The position numbers were made by a program, and so were the translations under genes. A model generated the notes under the pieces. It was not told where the DNA came from, made no database searches, and saw only the letters and a list, made by a program, of their open reading frames with translations. Source: Flavobacteriaceae bacterium HL-DH10 (lineage in GTDB: Bacteria > Bacteroidota > Bacteroidia > Flavobacteriales > Flavobacteriaceae). Taken from it: 64,000 bases of DNA. Position 1 is the first letter of the stretch; the number at the start of each line of letters is the position of its first letter. This document shows, one piece after another, positions 41,301-49,804 of the stretch. Location of the stretch: assembly GCA_031826515.1 (NCBI GenBank), contig CP134536.1, positions 3,106,501-3,170,500 on the forward strand, given 5' to 3'.

Positions 41301-42613
41301 AATTACCGGTAAATTTTGACCCTGACAAAGTTGAAAAAATAATTACCAACTTAATTTCAAATGCTTTAAAATATACTAATGAAGGAGGTTCGGTTAAGCT
41401 TTTAATTTCCAAACCAAACGCATCAAAAAAACATTTGTTTTCAAAAATTTTAAATAAAAAAATATCTGAAGAATTTGTTCAAATAGAGATTAAAGATACG
41501 GGTATAGGTTTTAAAAAAGAACAACTCAAAGATGTTTTTGGAAGGTTTGTAAATGCAGGAAACACCAAAACAGGTATGGGAATTGGTTTGAATATTACCC
41601 AAGGGCTTGTAAAAATACATGGCGGCGAAATTTTTGTTGAAAGTAAGCATGAAGAGGGCACTGTTTTTACTGTTTTACTACCATTAAATCTTAAAAATGA
41701 ACATAGCGAATCAATAGATGGCGCAAATAAATATATTAATGAATTTGATTTAACCAGTGTGCAGTCTGCCGAATATGAAATTGAGGCTTATGCCGAAAGT
41801 ATTGATGAACGAATTCAAAACACAGATTCTAATTCCGGAGGAAAGAAAAAGCAAGTCATATTAGTTGTAGAAGATAATAAGGAATTAAGAAAACATTTGG
41901 TTTACGAGTTTGGTAATTCATTTAAAATAATGGAAGCAGTAAATGGCGTTGATGGATTGGAGAAGATAAAAAAGTACCATCCCGATTTGGTAATAAGCGA
42001 CGTTATGATGCCAAAAATGGATGGATTTGAATTATGCCGTTTAGTTAAAACTGAAATTGAAATTTGCCATATTCCTATTATTTTATTAACAGCTAGAAGT
42101 CTGGAGGAAGATCGAATAGAAGGCTATAATACCGGAGCCGATGAATATTTACCAAAACCTTTTAATATAAACATTTTAAGGGCAAGAGTCAAAAATTTAT
42201 TAGAAGCCAAAAAAAGATTAAGAGATAGGTTCGCTTCCATTGGAGGTGTTGTTCCATCAAGTGAAATAACATCCAATAGCTTAGATGAGGCCTTTTTGGA
42301 TAAAGCGACTAAAGCCATTATGGACAATATATCTGATCCGGATTATAAATTAGACAATTTGTTAAATGAAATAGGTACAGGTAGGTCTCAATTTTACAGA
42401 AAGATAAATTCTATAACAGGCCAAAATCCTAGCAATTTTATTAGAACAATTCGGTTAAAACATGCATCAGAATTATTGCTTAAAAATGAATTTTCAATAA
42501 AAGAGATTACCCATATGACTGGCTTTAATTCAACAGCATATTTTAGTAAAACTTTTCGCGAATTATTTGGCTTAACACCAACAGAATATTTAGAGAAAAA
42601 ACTTAAAGATTAG
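38366..42613 (+). CDS. Hybrid two-component system regulator (HTCS) controlling the right-hand locus
   Basis: A 1415-residue one-protein sensor and regulator. After a signal/anchor (the ATG at 38417, MLISRYNRG, gives the cleanest signal peptide) come Reg_prop beta-propeller repeats with recurrent D-x-x-G-x-(I/L)-W-(I/V)-G-T motifs (about 50-700), a Y_Y_Y domain (about 760-825), a transmembrane helix (about 836-856), HisKA with His882 (SHELRTP), HATPase, a receiver domain with phospho-acceptor Asp1212 (SDVMMPKMDG) and an AraC-type helix-turn-helix (about 1310-1412). It senses an oligosaccharide in the periplasm and activates the locus. The three promoters with 21-bp direct repeats downstream are its likely targets. 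Confidence 0.96.
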   Translation: MVFNFLANSFMCKFLSLMLISRYNRGIVFLFFLLFSSTKSFCQYQNLKFENLDTAEGLSSSTSTEIFQDSEGFMWFGTIDGLNRYDGYSFEIYRPILNDSTSISNNRISSIVEDSNGFLWIGTSNGLNFFDKKQEKFSRISLHNRSTNFVDQGEIINDLLFDEVSETLWVATKNGVVRLNLKNQSTPYSDTINFSHYININNNLQTIDNNDVTAIIQDKEGEIWAVTEGNYLNKYHPKKDLFTRVLIDIPNSYELNHIPKSILVDSDGDFWIGNNLSMLVFWDRSKNAFIQLTPVKVNIPIFHMYQDKKGVIWIATDGDGIYLYDKKKGLLQHISHSPLNSFSLPNNQPSNIMEDKDGIFWIATYNKGVSKLVLSKSAFGHYFYESDNPKGLSAKIAQAVLQDNEGRIWIGTDGGGLNLFDEKTNSFKHFKANANKTGISSNKIVNLVESFDGTIWVCTWDGGLNKFNPTTEIAEQFKYESNNPYTIGQNTVWCAVEDSEKRLWLGTQSEGLNLFDYKTKRFYKFKSIQGAKNNLISNLVFSIFIDSKNRLLIGTSLGLSVVELDKISDYIPDEIDFIELKEKLIQGTRVNYITEDHLGNIWIGTDIALHHLDSNLKFVKSYSTVDGLPNNLILGIAESNQNNLWITTKGGLSKFNIDEDKFYNYNIQDGVQGMEFQSKSIEKLKDGRILAGGINGFNLFDPNKIIERPENLKPIITRFKLFNEIIKPGQKLDNRVVIKESIASTNSVELKYDEGYLSFEFVAFHYENQRRVKYRYRMKGIHNDFINAGDNRLANYSSIPPGEYEFQVKASIDGQWDNAESSNIKIHVLPPPWKTWWAYLLYVLFFIVLLRFGMHYYTKMVKEEKEHELDQMKLQFFINVSHELRTPLTLILNPVDKIISSFNNPEIVKSSAYTLQRSARRLYYLVNQLLDFRKLDLGKVPLKLVHGDLVKFSEDVYKLFEGLAKTKGIKYKFKSSFKELPVNFDPDKVEKIITNLISNALKYTNEGGSVKLLISKPNASKKHLFSKILNKKISEEFVQIEIKDTGIGFKKEQLKDVFGRFVNAGNTKTGMGIGLNITQGLVKIHGGEIFVESKHEEGTVFTVLLPLNLKNEHSESIDGANKYINEFDLTSVQSAEYEIEAYAESIDERIQNTDSNSGGKKKQVILVVEDNKELRKHLVYEFGNSFKIMEAVNGVDGLEKIKKYHPDLVISDVMMPKMDGFELCRLVKTEIEICHIPIILLTARSLEEDRIEGYNTGADEYLPKPFNINILRARVKNLLEAKKRLRDRFASIGGVVPSSEITSNSLDEAFLDKATKAIMDNISDPDYKLDNLLNEIGTGRSQFYRKINSITGQNPSNFIRTIRLKHASELLLKNEFSIKEITHMTGFNSTAYFSKTFRELFGLTPTEYLEKKLKD

Positions 42614-43091
42614 CTATGAGTAGCATTTAATTGTTATTTAATTGCGGTTTTGGGTTGAAATGGGCTATAAGTTATCAATATTTAATTATAATTTATAAGC
42701 TTTCGCTGTGCAATTTTTTAAAATTGCTAACGAACTTAGATTTTAGTTTTGAACTCATTTTAACTTTTGTTTTTAACCGAAAAATGGGATAAAATTTATA
42801 CAGATAAGGCACCTTTTGCTAGACATAAAAAAGTAACGTTTGGTGTGGTGCAATACATTTAAACGAAAAATAAAATGGCTTTTACGATGATTACACGATT
42901 CCAAAAAGTTTTTTGCGCCATATACCCAAAAGGGTAAATAAATAAAAATTAGTTCATAAGGGTTTGCTAGGCGGATCTATCTAATGAAATTGAGAAGTAT
43001 TGTTTAGTAGTTTTTTTGAGTTAGTTGTTTACAATGGTTGCCAGATTAATTTGGTGACCGTTGTTTTAAAAACGAGAATAATTTAATGTAG
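42614..43091. other. 478-bp intergenic leader region
   Basis: Contains the HTCS-type promoter P1 near its left end and then about 359 nt of untranslated leader before the lyase start. I see no coding region or clear terminator after the regulator gene. Confidence 0.55.
42665..42726 (+). promoter_or_regulatory. HTCS-type promoter P1 (lyase/GH43/GH28 unit)
   Basis: Direct repeats CTATAAGTTATC (42665-42676) and TTATAATTTATA (42686-42697) are spaced 21 bp start to start, with 9 or more of 12 positions alike. A TAnnATTG box, TAAAATTG, is at 42719-42726, 33 bp after the second repeat begins. This geometry is identical in P2 and P3. Confidence 0.66.
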
Positions 43092-45887
43092 ATGAAGAGC
43101 TTTTTTGTTGTTATAATTATATTATTTACATTTAAAGGACTGAAAACGTATGCCCAGGATTTTTCCATCCCACAATCTATGGGAATAAGTCACCCTAGAA
43201 TTTTAACCCGCTCAGAAACTCAGGAAGAGTTGGAATTTCTTGTTGAAAAAAAGAAATGGGCAAAAGCAATAATAGAAAAGACAAAAGAAAGATTACATCC
43301 CATACTTGAAAAATGTAGGGATAATGCTGATTGGTTGCGTTCTCGGTTACAAATGTATTGGAAAGCCAAATCCACTCAAGTCTATATCAATGGAGGCAAG
43401 TACAGTTATGCAGATGGTGAAGCACCTGTACCCACGGTTAAATTTATTGGAGGACGTGGAACGCCATCTGAGTATAATAAACCAAAGTTAGAAGATGTTA
43501 AACCTTTTATGGATGATCAAAGAGGTTTATATTTACAAAATAGAACAACTGAGGTATGGGAGTGGGCTGCCATTTCTGAAACTAGTGGAATTACTGCATC
43601 TATTAATCGTGAAATTTTAAGTATTGCTAGAGATGCCGCTTTTTTATATTGGTATCAAGAAGATGAAAGATATGCAGATTTAGCATATAATATATTGGAT
43701 ACTTATTTAAAAGGGGTGTATTATTTAAATGAACCCATCGACTTAAGTCACGGTCATCATCAAACTTTGGTAAGTTATACTCAGTTTGAAGTGATTCAAG
43801 AACACGTATTGAATGAAGTGACACAGTGTTATGATTTTTTACATAATTACATTAATAATAACCATCCGGGCAATTTAAAAATTTATGATGCTACCTTGCA
43901 AAAATGGGCAGATTTAATCATTAAAAATGGCGTGAGTTTTAACAATTGGAACCTATTACAGGCTGCTCATATATCAAATATAGCATTGGTTTTGGAAAAT
44001 AACGACCATTATAAAAATGGTAAAGGAGGCACTTATTATTTAGACCAAATTATGAACCATACTTCTACGCGCCAATGGTCCATGAAAAAACTAATGGATT
44101 ATGGGTATGATTATAATACAGGCATTTGGAATGAAAGCCCTGTATATTCTATGAACGTCCTAAATGATTTTATGCATTTTGCTGAATTTTATGATCGTAA
44201 TTTTAATATAGATTTGATTAAAGAAATGCCTGTTTTAAGACAAGCGGTAATAGCAGCCCCAGAATATTTATATCCCAATAAATTCAAAGTAGCTTTTGGT
44301 GACGGACATTATAGTCACTTAAGGGTTGAACCTATTAAATATTTAATAGAAAACGCTCAAAAATATAATAAGCCAGAAGATGAGGTTTACTTTACTAAAA
44401 TGCTTAAAACTATTGATGAAGAGCATGAGTTTAATGATAAATTTGTAGGTGAAACTATAGCTGATTTATTTTTGCATGAAGCTTTGAATGTTAAAGAAGA
44501 TATCAAAGCAGGAAAACTATCAGATTTTACTTCGCCTTTATTTTATGCGCCTAAAACAAGCTGGTTGGTGCAACGTCAGGGAGAAGATGAAAATGATGCT
44601 TTAATGATTAGTCAGATAGGTTCTTTCGGAAACCACATGCATTCTAATGGTATTGCTATGGAATTATACGGTAAAGGATTACCATTAGCCCCAGAGATGG
44701 GTAATGGGTCCGGTTATTTCTCGATAGACTATGCAGAATATTACACGCAGTTTCCTGCCCACAATACAGTCATTGTAAATGGGAAATCTAAGTATCCTGA
44801 AATGAAAAGCAATCACGCTTTTAAGGTTTTAGGAATGTATCCAAAAAGTCAAAGTAAAAAAGGGAACATAAACGGTTATACGTTTTCAGATGTAGAATTT
44901 CTAGAACCAGAAACCCAAAGTCAGCAACGAAGGGTTATGGGGATTGTTAAAAATGATACAGGAGGCTATTATATAGATATTTTTCGCTCTAAACAACAGG
45001 AGGGTAAGGATGTAAAACACGAATATTTTTATCACAATTTAGGTCAGAAACTTAATTTAGCAACCCCAAACGGTGATGGGTTAAAACTTTACCCTACCAG
45101 TAAATTAGCTTTTGGAGATGGCGATTTAATGGCGTATGATTATATGTGGCATAAAAAATCCATCAAAACGAATGAGGATTTTAAAGGACAGTTTTCTTTA
45201 CAATTAAAGGATAAAGAGGTTAACATGAATGTATGGTTTAAAGGAGACGAACATCGTGAGGTTTTTTCTGTTATGTCCCCTAAGTCAACTGCTTTTCGTC
45301 ATGGTCCTATACCAAAAGAACTTAATGAAGCTCCTATTCCAACCTTAGTAGTAAAGCAAAAAGGGGAGGCTTGGACTCGTCCGTTTGTAGCTATTTACGA
45401 ACCTGCTTTAGACAGTAATAGTGATATTGAATCGGTAGATTATTTCGGTGAAAATGGATCGGTAGGTATTGTTGTAAAACAAAAAAGAGGTAAAGAAGAC
45501 GTGATTTTTTCTAATACATCATCAGATATGGAATTAGACAAAAATGGATTTTTTATGAAAGGAACTTATGCCGTTGCCAGTACCAAAGGAGACGACTTTA
45601 GTGTATTCCTTGCTAATGGAAAAATCATAGGAAATACGGTCTATACTATCAATGTAAAATCAGGTAATTCCTCGGTAGCTCTAAAACAAGAAAATAAAAA
45701 ATTATATATTACCACAGAATCTCCAATTGAATTAACTGTTCGTGTTCAGGATAAAATTAAAAAGGGCACAATAACTAATCCTACAGGAAATATATATCAA
45801 GGTATGTATAACAAAAAAAACAAATCGATAGTATTTAAACTTCCTCCCTTAACTTTTCAAACCATTAAAATAAATTATTTTGAATAA
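43092..45887 (+). CDS. Heparinase II/III-like polysaccharide lyase
   Basis: A 931-residue secreted protein with a signal peptide (about 1-22). A long alpha-helical toroid region (about 30-480) is followed by a heparinase II/III-type beta-sheet domain (about 490-750), marked by NHMHSNGIAMELYG and HNTVIVNGKS, the usual signature for these lyases. Such enzymes cleave uronic-acid polysaccharides by beta-elimination and leave unsaturated uronyl ends, which the GH88 enzyme of this locus could remove. I cannot assign a PL family; an uronan, ulvan or glucuronan-type substrate is possible. It is the first gene of HTCS unit 1, 13 bp before the GH43 gene. Confidence 0.85.
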   Translation: MKSFFVVIIILFTFKGLKTYAQDFSIPQSMGISHPRILTRSETQEELEFLVEKKKWAKAIIEKTKERLHPILEKCRDNADWLRSRLQMYWKAKSTQVYINGGKYSYADGEAPVPTVKFIGGRGTPSEYNKPKLEDVKPFMDDQRGLYLQNRTTEVWEWAAISETSGITASINREILSIARDAAFLYWYQEDERYADLAYNILDTYLKGVYYLNEPIDLSHGHHQTLVSYTQFEVIQEHVLNEVTQCYDFLHNYINNNHPGNLKIYDATLQKWADLIIKNGVSFNNWNLLQAAHISNIALVLENNDHYKNGKGGTYYLDQIMNHTSTRQWSMKKLMDYGYDYNTGIWNESPVYSMNVLNDFMHFAEFYDRNFNIDLIKEMPVLRQAVIAAPEYLYPNKFKVAFGDGHYSHLRVEPIKYLIENAQKYNKPEDEVYFTKMLKTIDEEHEFNDKFVGETIADLFLHEALNVKEDIKAGKLSDFTSPLFYAPKTSWLVQRQGEDENDALMISQIGSFGNHMHSNGIAMELYGKGLPLAPEMGNGSGYFSIDYAEYYTQFPAHNTVIVNGKSKYPEMKSNHAFKVLGMYPKSQSKKGNINGYTFSDVEFLEPETQSQQRRVMGIVKNDTGGYYIDIFRSKQQEGKDVKHEYFYHNLGQKLNLATPNGDGLKLYPTSKLAFGDGDLMAYDYMWHKKSIKTNEDFKGQFSLQLKDKEVNMNVWFKGDEHREVFSVMSPKSTAFRHGPIPKELNEAPIPTLVVKQKGEAWTRPFVAIYEPALDSNSDIESVDYFGENGSVGIVVKQKRGKEDVIFSNTSSDMELDKNGFFMKGTYAVASTKGDDFSVFLANGKIIGNTVYTINVKSGNSSVALKQENKKLYITTESPIELTVRVQDKIKKGTITNPTGNIYQGMYNKKNKSIVFKLPPLTFQTIKINYFE

Positions 45888-45900
45888 AAATAGAACCTAT

Positions 45901-46917
45901 ATGAAATCAATTAGAGTATTACAATTTTTAAGTATGTCAATTTTTTTATTAACAGTTTTTAGTTGCAAACAAAAGAATAAAACTGAAAAAAGTAAGAGCA
46001 TACATGCTGAAATAGCTAAAATAAACAATCCAATAATTAAAGGTACTTTTGCAGATCCAACCATAGTTAAACACGAAGGTAAGTATTATATATATGCAAC
46101 TATAGATCCTTGGGGAGGTGATGAATTGGCTGTTTTTGAATCTTCAGATTTCATTAATTGGGAACAAAAGCATATTAATTGGCCTACAAAAGAAGCCTGT
46201 ACAAGTTCAACATCAAAAGAGAACATGGTTTGGGCTCCATGTGTTATTAAGGGTAAAGATGGAAAATTTTATATGTATGTTTCTGTAGGCAGCGAAGTTT
46301 GGGCAGGCGTTAGTGAAAAACCATTAGGGCCTTGGAAAAATGCAAAGGAAGACAATACGCCTTTTATTAAAGGTGATATGTTTCCAGAATACCACATGAT
46401 AGATGCGGAAGCATTTATAGATGACGATGGTAAAGCATACCTCTATTGGGGTTCTGGTCTAAACTGGGTTAACGGGCATTGCTTTGTAGTTGAATTAAAT
46501 GACGATATGGTTTCTTATGATGAATCCAAAATTAAAGATGTGACACCGCCTAATTTCTTTGAAGCGCCATTTATGTTAAAAAAGAACAATAAGTATTATT
46601 TAATGTACTCAGACGGGAAGTGTACCAATAGCACCTATAAAGTTAGGTATTCGGTAGGAGATACACCTTACGGCCCTTGGAAAGAAGGAAAAAATAGTCC
46701 GATACTATCAACAAGTAAAGACTCTACGACCTTAGGGCCAGGACACCACACTGTTTTTAAAGAAAATAATCAAGATTATATTTTATATCATAGAATTAAA
46801 GATAACAAAGATGCCATTTTACGTGAATTGGCTATCGATAGTTTAAATTTTGATTCGGAGGAGGCTATATTAAAAGTAAAACCACAGGGTGGCGTAAGTG
46901 ATTTTTTGAATAACTGA
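45901..46917 (+). CDS. GH43 family glycoside hydrolase, lipoprotein
   Basis: A 338-residue five-bladed-propeller glycosidase anchored as a lipoprotein (lipobox VFSC near residue 22). The GH43 residues are visible: base Asp in TFADPTIV, modulator Asp in MIDAEAF and acid Glu in FFEAPFML. Family members release alpha-L-arabinofuranose, beta-xylose or galactose, so a pentose branch is likely. I chose the ATG at 45901 (MKSIRVLQF), which gives a proper lipoprotein signal. The frame is also open from 45880, overlapping the lyase stop. Confidence 0.92.
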   Translation: MKSIRVLQFLSMSIFLLTVFSCKQKNKTEKSKSIHAEIAKINNPIIKGTFADPTIVKHEGKYYIYATIDPWGGDELAVFESSDFINWEQKHINWPTKEACTSSTSKENMVWAPCVIKGKDGKFYMYVSVGSEVWAGVSEKPLGPWKNAKEDNTPFIKGDMFPEYHMIDAEAFIDDDGKAYLYWGSGLNWVNGHCFVVELNDDMVSYDESKIKDVTPPNFFEAPFMLKKNNKYYLMYSDGKCTNSTYKVRYSVGDTPYGPWKEGKNSPILSTSKDSTTLGPGHHTVFKENNQDYILYHRIKDNKDAILRELAIDSLNFDSEEAILKVKPQGGVSDFLNN

Positions 46918-46949
46918 TATTACGGCAAAAAAAAAGAAGATGATTAAAA

Positions 46950-47004
46950 GGGGAGTTCCATATAACAAATAAAAAACAATATATATTTATATATGGAACT
47001 CCCC
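46950..47004 (+). repeat. Intercistronic hairpin between GH43 and GH28
   Basis: Perfect 15-bp arms GGGGAGTTCCATATA and its complement with a 25-nt AT-rich loop. There is no T-run after the stem (ACATAC follows), so it is probably an mRNA processing or stability element within the operon and not a terminator. Confidence 0.7.
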
Positions 47005-47038
47005 ACATACGAATAGTATACACACGAGGAAGATTGTT

Positions 47039-47084
47039 AAGGTGTCCCATCTGACAATTAAAAACCAATAAATAAGAACAGATG
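47039..47084 (+). repeat. Intercistronic leader element, copy 1 (before GH28)
   Basis: An A-rich element ending in the GH28 start codon. CATCTG and CAGATG at its two ends are complementary and the second includes the ATG. The inner stretch AAAAACCAATAAATA is shared with copies 2 and 3. It may set translation initiation. Confidence 0.5.
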
Positions 47085-48482
47085 AAACTAAGAATAGCAT
47101 TGATAATGCTTTTATTAACAGTAGGTAAAGGAATATCCCAAGAGTTAATTACCTACGAAATCCCCAGACAGTATAAATACACCATACATAATGATGATTT
47201 TACGGTATTGGTAAGGGTACCTGAAGGCGACTGGAAGGATTTATATGAATATCGGGTAGAGGTAGATATGGACACAAAATCAAAAGCATCTATGGTGTAT
47301 TTTGATTTTGAAGGCAAAGTAGAGATTATGGTCAAAAAGAATAATGGTAGTCTTGATCAAGTAAAAATTAGGCCATTGGCCAAAAATATTGTTCCCGATG
47401 TAAAAGAAAACACCATGCTATTTTCTTTGGATAAGCCAATGAAGCTTTCTTTGGAAGTAAACGGTGATAGGTTACACAATCTACACATTTTTGCAAATGC
47501 TATTGACAGAAATAAACCAGATTTAAATGACCCTAACGTTATTTATTTTGGGCCAGGGGCACACCAACCAGGAGATCTTCCAGGAGATGTTTTTAATATA
47601 CCTTCTGGGAAAACGGTATATGTTGATGGCGGCGCTATTGTTAAAGCAAAATTTTTGGTAGATAAAGCCCATGATGTTAAAATTTTAGGAAGAGGTATTG
47701 TGCTTCAGCCAGAGCGTGGTGTGGAAATTCGCCATTCAAAAAATGTAACGGTAGATGGATTGATTTTTATCAACCCTAAACATTATACTATATATGGAGG
47801 TGAATCAACCGACTTGACCATTAAGAATATTAAATCCTTTAGTAGTGAGGGTTGGAGTGACGGAATAGATTTAATGTCCTGTTCCAATGTGGAAATTGAT
47901 GATGTTTTTATGCGAAATTCAGACGATTGCATTGCTATTTATGGACACCGATGGGACTTTTATGGAGACGCACGCAACTATAACATTAAAAACTCGATTC
48001 TTTGGGCAGATATAGCACATCCTACAAACATAGGTATACATGGTGATGCTGAGCATGGTGGAAATATCATTGAGAACATTAAATTTTCAAATATCGATAT
48101 TTTGGAACACGATGAAGATGACGTAGTTGCCGAAGGGTGTATGGCTATATGTGTAAGCGATAACAATACGGCGAGAAACATAAGTTATACAGATATTAGG
48201 ATAGAAAGCATTCAAGAAGGGCGCATTTTTAATTTTGAGGTCTGTTTCAGTGAAAAATATAGTGCAGCTTCAGGACGAAAAATAGAGAATATTACTATGA
48301 AGAATATCTCATACAATGGTCCTTATGTAAATCCATCCATTATAAGAGGCTACAATTCAGAACGTAACGTTGAAGGGATTACTATTGAAAATTTAAGGAT
48401 TAATGGAGAGTTGGTTACTAATCCAAAAGAAGGCAATATCAAGATTGGAGATTTCGCAACCAAAGTGATATTTAAAAAATAA
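47082..48482 (+). CDS. GH28 family glycoside hydrolase (polygalacturonase-like)
   Basis: A 466-residue exported protein with a signal peptide (about 1-19), an N-terminal beta-domain (about 20-155) and a right-handed parallel beta-helix (about 160-440). The GH28-type acids are in WSDGID and RNSDDCIAI, and a histidine follows in GIHGDAEHGG. The family hydrolyses alpha-galacturonosyl or related uronic and rhamnosyl links. The N-terminal extension and the GIHGDAEH variant set it apart from plain pectinases, so the substrate may be an atypical uronan. It is followed by the DUF4861 gene after only 6 bp. Confidence 0.85.
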   Translation: MKLRIALIMLLLTVGKGISQELITYEIPRQYKYTIHNDDFTVLVRVPEGDWKDLYEYRVEVDMDTKSKASMVYFDFEGKVEIMVKKNNGSLDQVKIRPLAKNIVPDVKENTMLFSLDKPMKLSLEVNGDRLHNLHIFANAIDRNKPDLNDPNVIYFGPGAHQPGDLPGDVFNIPSGKTVYVDGGAIVKAKFLVDKAHDVKILGRGIVLQPERGVEIRHSKNVTVDGLIFINPKHYTIYGGESTDLTIKNIKSFSSEGWSDGIDLMSCSNVEIDDVFMRNSDDCIAIYGHRWDFYGDARNYNIKNSILWADIAHPTNIGIHGDAEHGGNIIENIKFSNIDILEHDEDDVVAEGCMAICVSDNNTARNISYTDIRIESIQEGRIFNFEVCFSEKYSAASGRKIENITMKNISYNGPYVNPSIIRGYNSERNVEGITIENLRINGELVTNPKEGNIKIGDFATKVIFKK

Positions 48483-48488
48483 AGAAAT

Positions 48489-49682
48489 ATGCACAACTAT
48501 ATAAAAATAACAGTATTGTTATTAATAATTGGTCTGCTCGTTTCTTACAAAAGCCAAATCACGAACCAAGAACTAACGATTCAAGTTGAAAACAATCAGA
48601 ACTTTTCTCGAAATGAAGTCGTGGAGATTCCCTATGAAAAGTTTTCTGGATTATTAAAAAGTACAGATCAAGAAAATATCAGGGTAAAAAAACAAGGTTC
48701 ACAAGACTATTTAATTACTCAATGGATGGATAGCGATAGTGATGGGGTTACCGATGCCTTGCTTTTTCAGGTAGAAGTAGCTGCAAATTCTTCAGCAAAA
48801 TATGTGGTGCTGGTTGATAGCATGAATCCTGTTAAAGAAACAAAAGCAATTACTTTTTCTAGACTAGTTCCAGAAAGAACGGATGATTATACATGGGAAA
48901 ATGATAAAGTTGCTTTTAGAACCTACGGACCGGAAGCGCAACGTCGAATAGAAGAAAATAAATACGGAGGCACATTATCCAGTGGAATAGATCTTTGGTT
49001 AAAACGTGTAGAATATTCTATTATAGATAAATGGTATGCAAAAAATCTAGAAACCGAAGGGTATTATCATATTGATCATGGAGAAGGTTACGACCCTTAT
49101 CACGTGGGGAAAAGTAGAGGCACTGGAGGTCTTGGTATTTGGGAAAACGATAGTTTATACGTGTCTAAAAACTTTATCGCTTGTAGAACCCTAGCCACAG
49201 GACCTTTAAGAACTATTTTTGAATTGGACTATGCGCCTTGGAGTGATTATAATGTGAAAGAAACCAAAAGAATTTCTTTAGACTTAAGTAGTAACTTTTC
49301 AAAATTTGAAATAAAATTAAATGCAGAAAAAGAAGTTCCAAATTATACCATTGGGATAACATTACACGATGGAAAAGGGGAAGTTAAATTGAATCAGCAA
49401 GAAGGTTGGTTTAGGCATTGGGAGCCTATAAATGATGCTTATGTAGGTGAAGGCATTATAATAGAACCAAACAAAGTTCAAAAAGCATTCGAATATCAGT
49501 CGAAAACACCAGATCAAAGTCAGGTACTATTGGTTGCAAAACCACAAAAAGTACTTACTTATTATGCGGGTTTTGCTTGGACCAAAAGTGGACAGGTTAC
49601 TACGTTGGAAGATTGGGATAAACTGTTAGAAAGACAAGTTAAGATAGTAGGGAATCCGTTAAAAATATCAGTCGTAGAATAA
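48489..49682 (+). CDS. DUF4861 family protein, possible carbohydrate-active enzyme
   Basis: A 397-residue protein with an N-terminal signal or membrane segment (about 5-20). I recognise the DUF4861 pattern: an early WMDSDSDGVTDALLFQVE segment, YTWENDKVAFRTYGP in the middle, then YHIDHGEGYDPYHVGKSRGTGG, and a C-terminal beta-rich part with TYYAGFAWTKSG. The family occurs in polysaccharide loci and has the look of a galactose-mutarotase-like beta-sandwich, but I know no proven activity for it. The conserved histidines and acids in the HIDHGEGYDPYH stretch could form an active site. It is translationally close to GH28 (6 bp), so the two proteins probably work together. Confidence 0.8.
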   Translation: MHNYIKITVLLLIIGLLVSYKSQITNQELTIQVENNQNFSRNEVVEIPYEKFSGLLKSTDQENIRVKKQGSQDYLITQWMDSDSDGVTDALLFQVEVAANSSAKYVVLVDSMNPVKETKAITFSRLVPERTDDYTWENDKVAFRTYGPEAQRRIEENKYGGTLSSGIDLWLKRVEYSIIDKWYAKNLETEGYYHIDHGEGYDPYHVGKSRGTGGLGIWENDSLYVSKNFIACRTLATGPLRTIFELDYAPWSDYNVKETKRISLDLSSNFSKFEIKLNAEKEVPNYTIGITLHDGKGEVKLNQQEGWFRHWEPINDAYVGEGIIIEPNKVQKAFEYQSKTPDQSQVLLVAKPQKVLTYYAGFAWTKSGQVTTLEDWDKLLERQVKIVGNPLKISVVE

Positions 49683-49757
49683 AAATGAATTTAAAAACAC
49701 ACCTTGTTTATTTAACGAAATCGTCATGATTTGGAAACCTAAACACCAATGAAAATA

Positions 49758-49804
49758 AAGCGATACCATATGACCATTAAAAAAACAATAAATATTTACA
49801 TATG
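49758..49804 (+). repeat. Intercistronic leader element, copy 2 (before GH43)
   Basis: Matches copy 1 along its length: AAG, ACCAT, GAC, ATTAAAAA, CAATAAATA, then the start codon. Its ends are CATATG and CATATG, again self-complementary although the bases differ from copy 1, which would keep the pairing around the ATG. Confidence 0.5.
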
